The position numbers and the translations under genes were made by a program. Below, piece after piece: positions 63,075-64,000 of a stretch of 64,000 nt of DNA. Source of the stretch: Diplolepis rosae. Taxonomy: Eukaryota > Arthropoda > Insecta > Hymenoptera > Diplolepididae. Numbering within the stretch: position 1 is the first letter of the stretch; each line of letters starts with the position of its first letter. Where the stretch lies: assembly GCA_030998225.1 (NCBI GenBank), contig JAPYXD010000698.1, forward strand, positions 6,861,001-6,925,000, written 5' to 3'. The notes beneath the pieces are model-generated. The model was given only the letters and a program-made list of their open reading frames with translations. It ran no database searches and was not told where the DNA came from.

Positions 63075-64000
63075 TCAGTTATAAAATCTAGCAAAAACTT
63101 TCGAGCTTTTAGACCAGCCTGCTGCCTTCTTAATTATATTCAAATCTAGGCCCTTGCTTAGAGCTTTAGAGGTGGAAGCGTGTCTGGTACTGTGAGCCGT
63201 GTACTGTTGTTCAACACCCGACTCATTCATAAAAGTTCTCAGCCATCTGCTGATAGTTTGCGTTCCCAACTTCTCGTGAGGACTTCTATAGGAAATTAAC
63301 AACCGATTAAAATTCCCTCTGAGGATCTTTGTACAGTCGATATAATGCAACAGAGTTTTTGCTATGCAGAGTGTCTTATATTGCAAAAACGGAAAAAATG
63401 CGTATGGCTGATCTGCTCCCTGTCTATAGGTTTTAACTAAATCCACTAATTTGATTTCTACTCCCCCCGATGAAACATTAATATTCTCTAGTTTGATTGA
63501 AAACAGAGATTGAACTCTGAAGGTTGAGCCTAAAGCTAAAAGCATAACGAGCTTAAACGTTAATCTTTGTAAATTTAATGACTCCGTAGGTCCCCAAGAT
63601 TCTAGGTTTCTTAATACTAAACCGACATCCCAAGTTGCACTGTATTTAGGAGCCGTAGGCCTTAATTTGAATACTCCCTTAAAGAAACGAGTTAATAGAG
63701 TACTATCCGAAGTATCCTGCTTGTTAATTAAGGCTATTGCAGATCTGAGCGAATTCAGAGTTCCGTAAGCCGACCCCTCAGTGAACCTGTTTGTCAGGTA
63801 GGCCAAGATAATACTATCCTTTGCGCAAAACGGATCTTGAGATCTTTGGGTGCAGAAAGACCACCAGTATCTAAAACTTGAGTTGTACTGTTTTGCCGTG
63901 CTCTGAGATATGGAAGAAAGCATTATCTCTACCGTGTCCTCCTCCAGGTCCTTTTGCTTGAATGTCCTCCGGAGACAACTCCGGATACCGGGGTAAGAGT
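63075..64000 (-). CDS. DIRS-like tyrosine recombinase, open at the window edge
   Basis: One uninterrupted minus-strand frame ends with TGA at 63075-63077 and remains open to base 64000, so its start lies outside. At least 307 codons are seen. The N-terminal part (STAKQYNSSFRYWWSFCTQR) is the SAM-like core-binding domain of phage-type integrases. The catalytic part has the first Arg in TFRVQSLFSI, HSTRHASTS as the H-x-x-R box, and the nucleophile Tyr in VFARFYN at the extreme C-terminus. This arrangement fits the YR of DIRS/PAT/Ngaro retrotransposons, which integrate through a circular intermediate, or a Crypton. No reverse transcriptase is visible in this window. No stop or frameshift is seen, so the element may be young. 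Confidence 0.75.
   Translation of the reverse strand, partial: SYPGIRSCLRRTFKQKDLEEDTVEIMLSSISQSTAKQYNSSFRYWWSFCTQRSQDPFCAKDSIILAYLTNRFTEGSAYGTLNSLRSAIALINKQDTSDSTLLTRFFKGVFKLRPTAPKYSATWDVGLVLRNLESWGPTESLNLQRLTFKLVMLLALGSTFRVQSLFSIKLENINVSSGGVEIKLVDLVKTYRQGADQPYAFFPFLQYKTLCIAKTLLHYIDCTKILRGNFNRLLISYRSPHEKLGTQTISRWLRTFMNESGVEQQYTAHSTRHASTSKALSKGLDLNIIKKAAGWSKSSKVFARFYN

Overview
The window is nuclear DNA of an animal, almost certainly an insect. It is AT-rich, every protein gene is split by short GT-AG introns, and the gene products (tamo/SPATA2-like, Myo31DF/MYO1D, Psi/FUBP, USP5, POLD1) match insect orthologues best. A hymenopteran would fit but the sequence does not prove it. Exon joins were worked out by hand and checked by phase arithmetic, so each multi-exon model below is a closed reading frame.

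Layout: 1-0.8 kb, 5' part of a SPATA2/tamo-like PUB-domain gene (-). 2.1-3.8 kb, an ARL6IP6-like small membrane protein (-). 4.5-6.4 kb, ribosomal protein L35 (+). 6.5-8.0 kb, three small DNA transposons. 8.5-14.7 kb, myosin ID (Myo31DF, 15 coding exons, +). 15.8-19.3 kb, USP5 deubiquitinase (12 coding exons, -). 20.4-22.1 kb, a 340-bp tandem and inverted array carrying a tRNA-like promoter module. 23.2-28.7 kb, DNA polymerase delta catalytic subunit (13 coding exons, +) with an E2F-type site upstream. 29.4-30.9 kb, C1QBP/p32 (-). 31.4-44.4 kb, a dense nest of foldback and terminal-inverted-repeat elements, including two ISL2EU-like elements with THAP and SAP-like coding remnants, a hAT-like inverted pair, and a 4.7-kb foldback element next to the next gene. 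44.5-48.1 kb, GMP reductase (+). 48-52.7 kb, gene-poor. 52.7-60.1 kb, Psi (FUBP/KSRP family, four KH domains, 12 coding exons, -). 60.9-62.9 kb, more small repeats. 63.1-64 kb, a DIRS-like tyrosine recombinase (-, open at the window edge).

The host genes are unrelated housekeeping and developmental genes and form no operon or pathway. The less ordinary content is in the repeats. Three separate foldback elements share the terminus CCCTAKTGAAAA. Each appears flanked by a 2-bp target duplication (TT, TG, GA), and each has arms built from a different iterated short motif. For one of them, the interrupted palindrome around it acts as a built-in empty site. The two ISL2EU-like elements share 18-bp ends and AT duplications but carry different halves of the coding capacity. 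The 4.7-kb foldback sits about 80 bp upstream of the GMP reductase start codon with an 8-9 bp target duplication.
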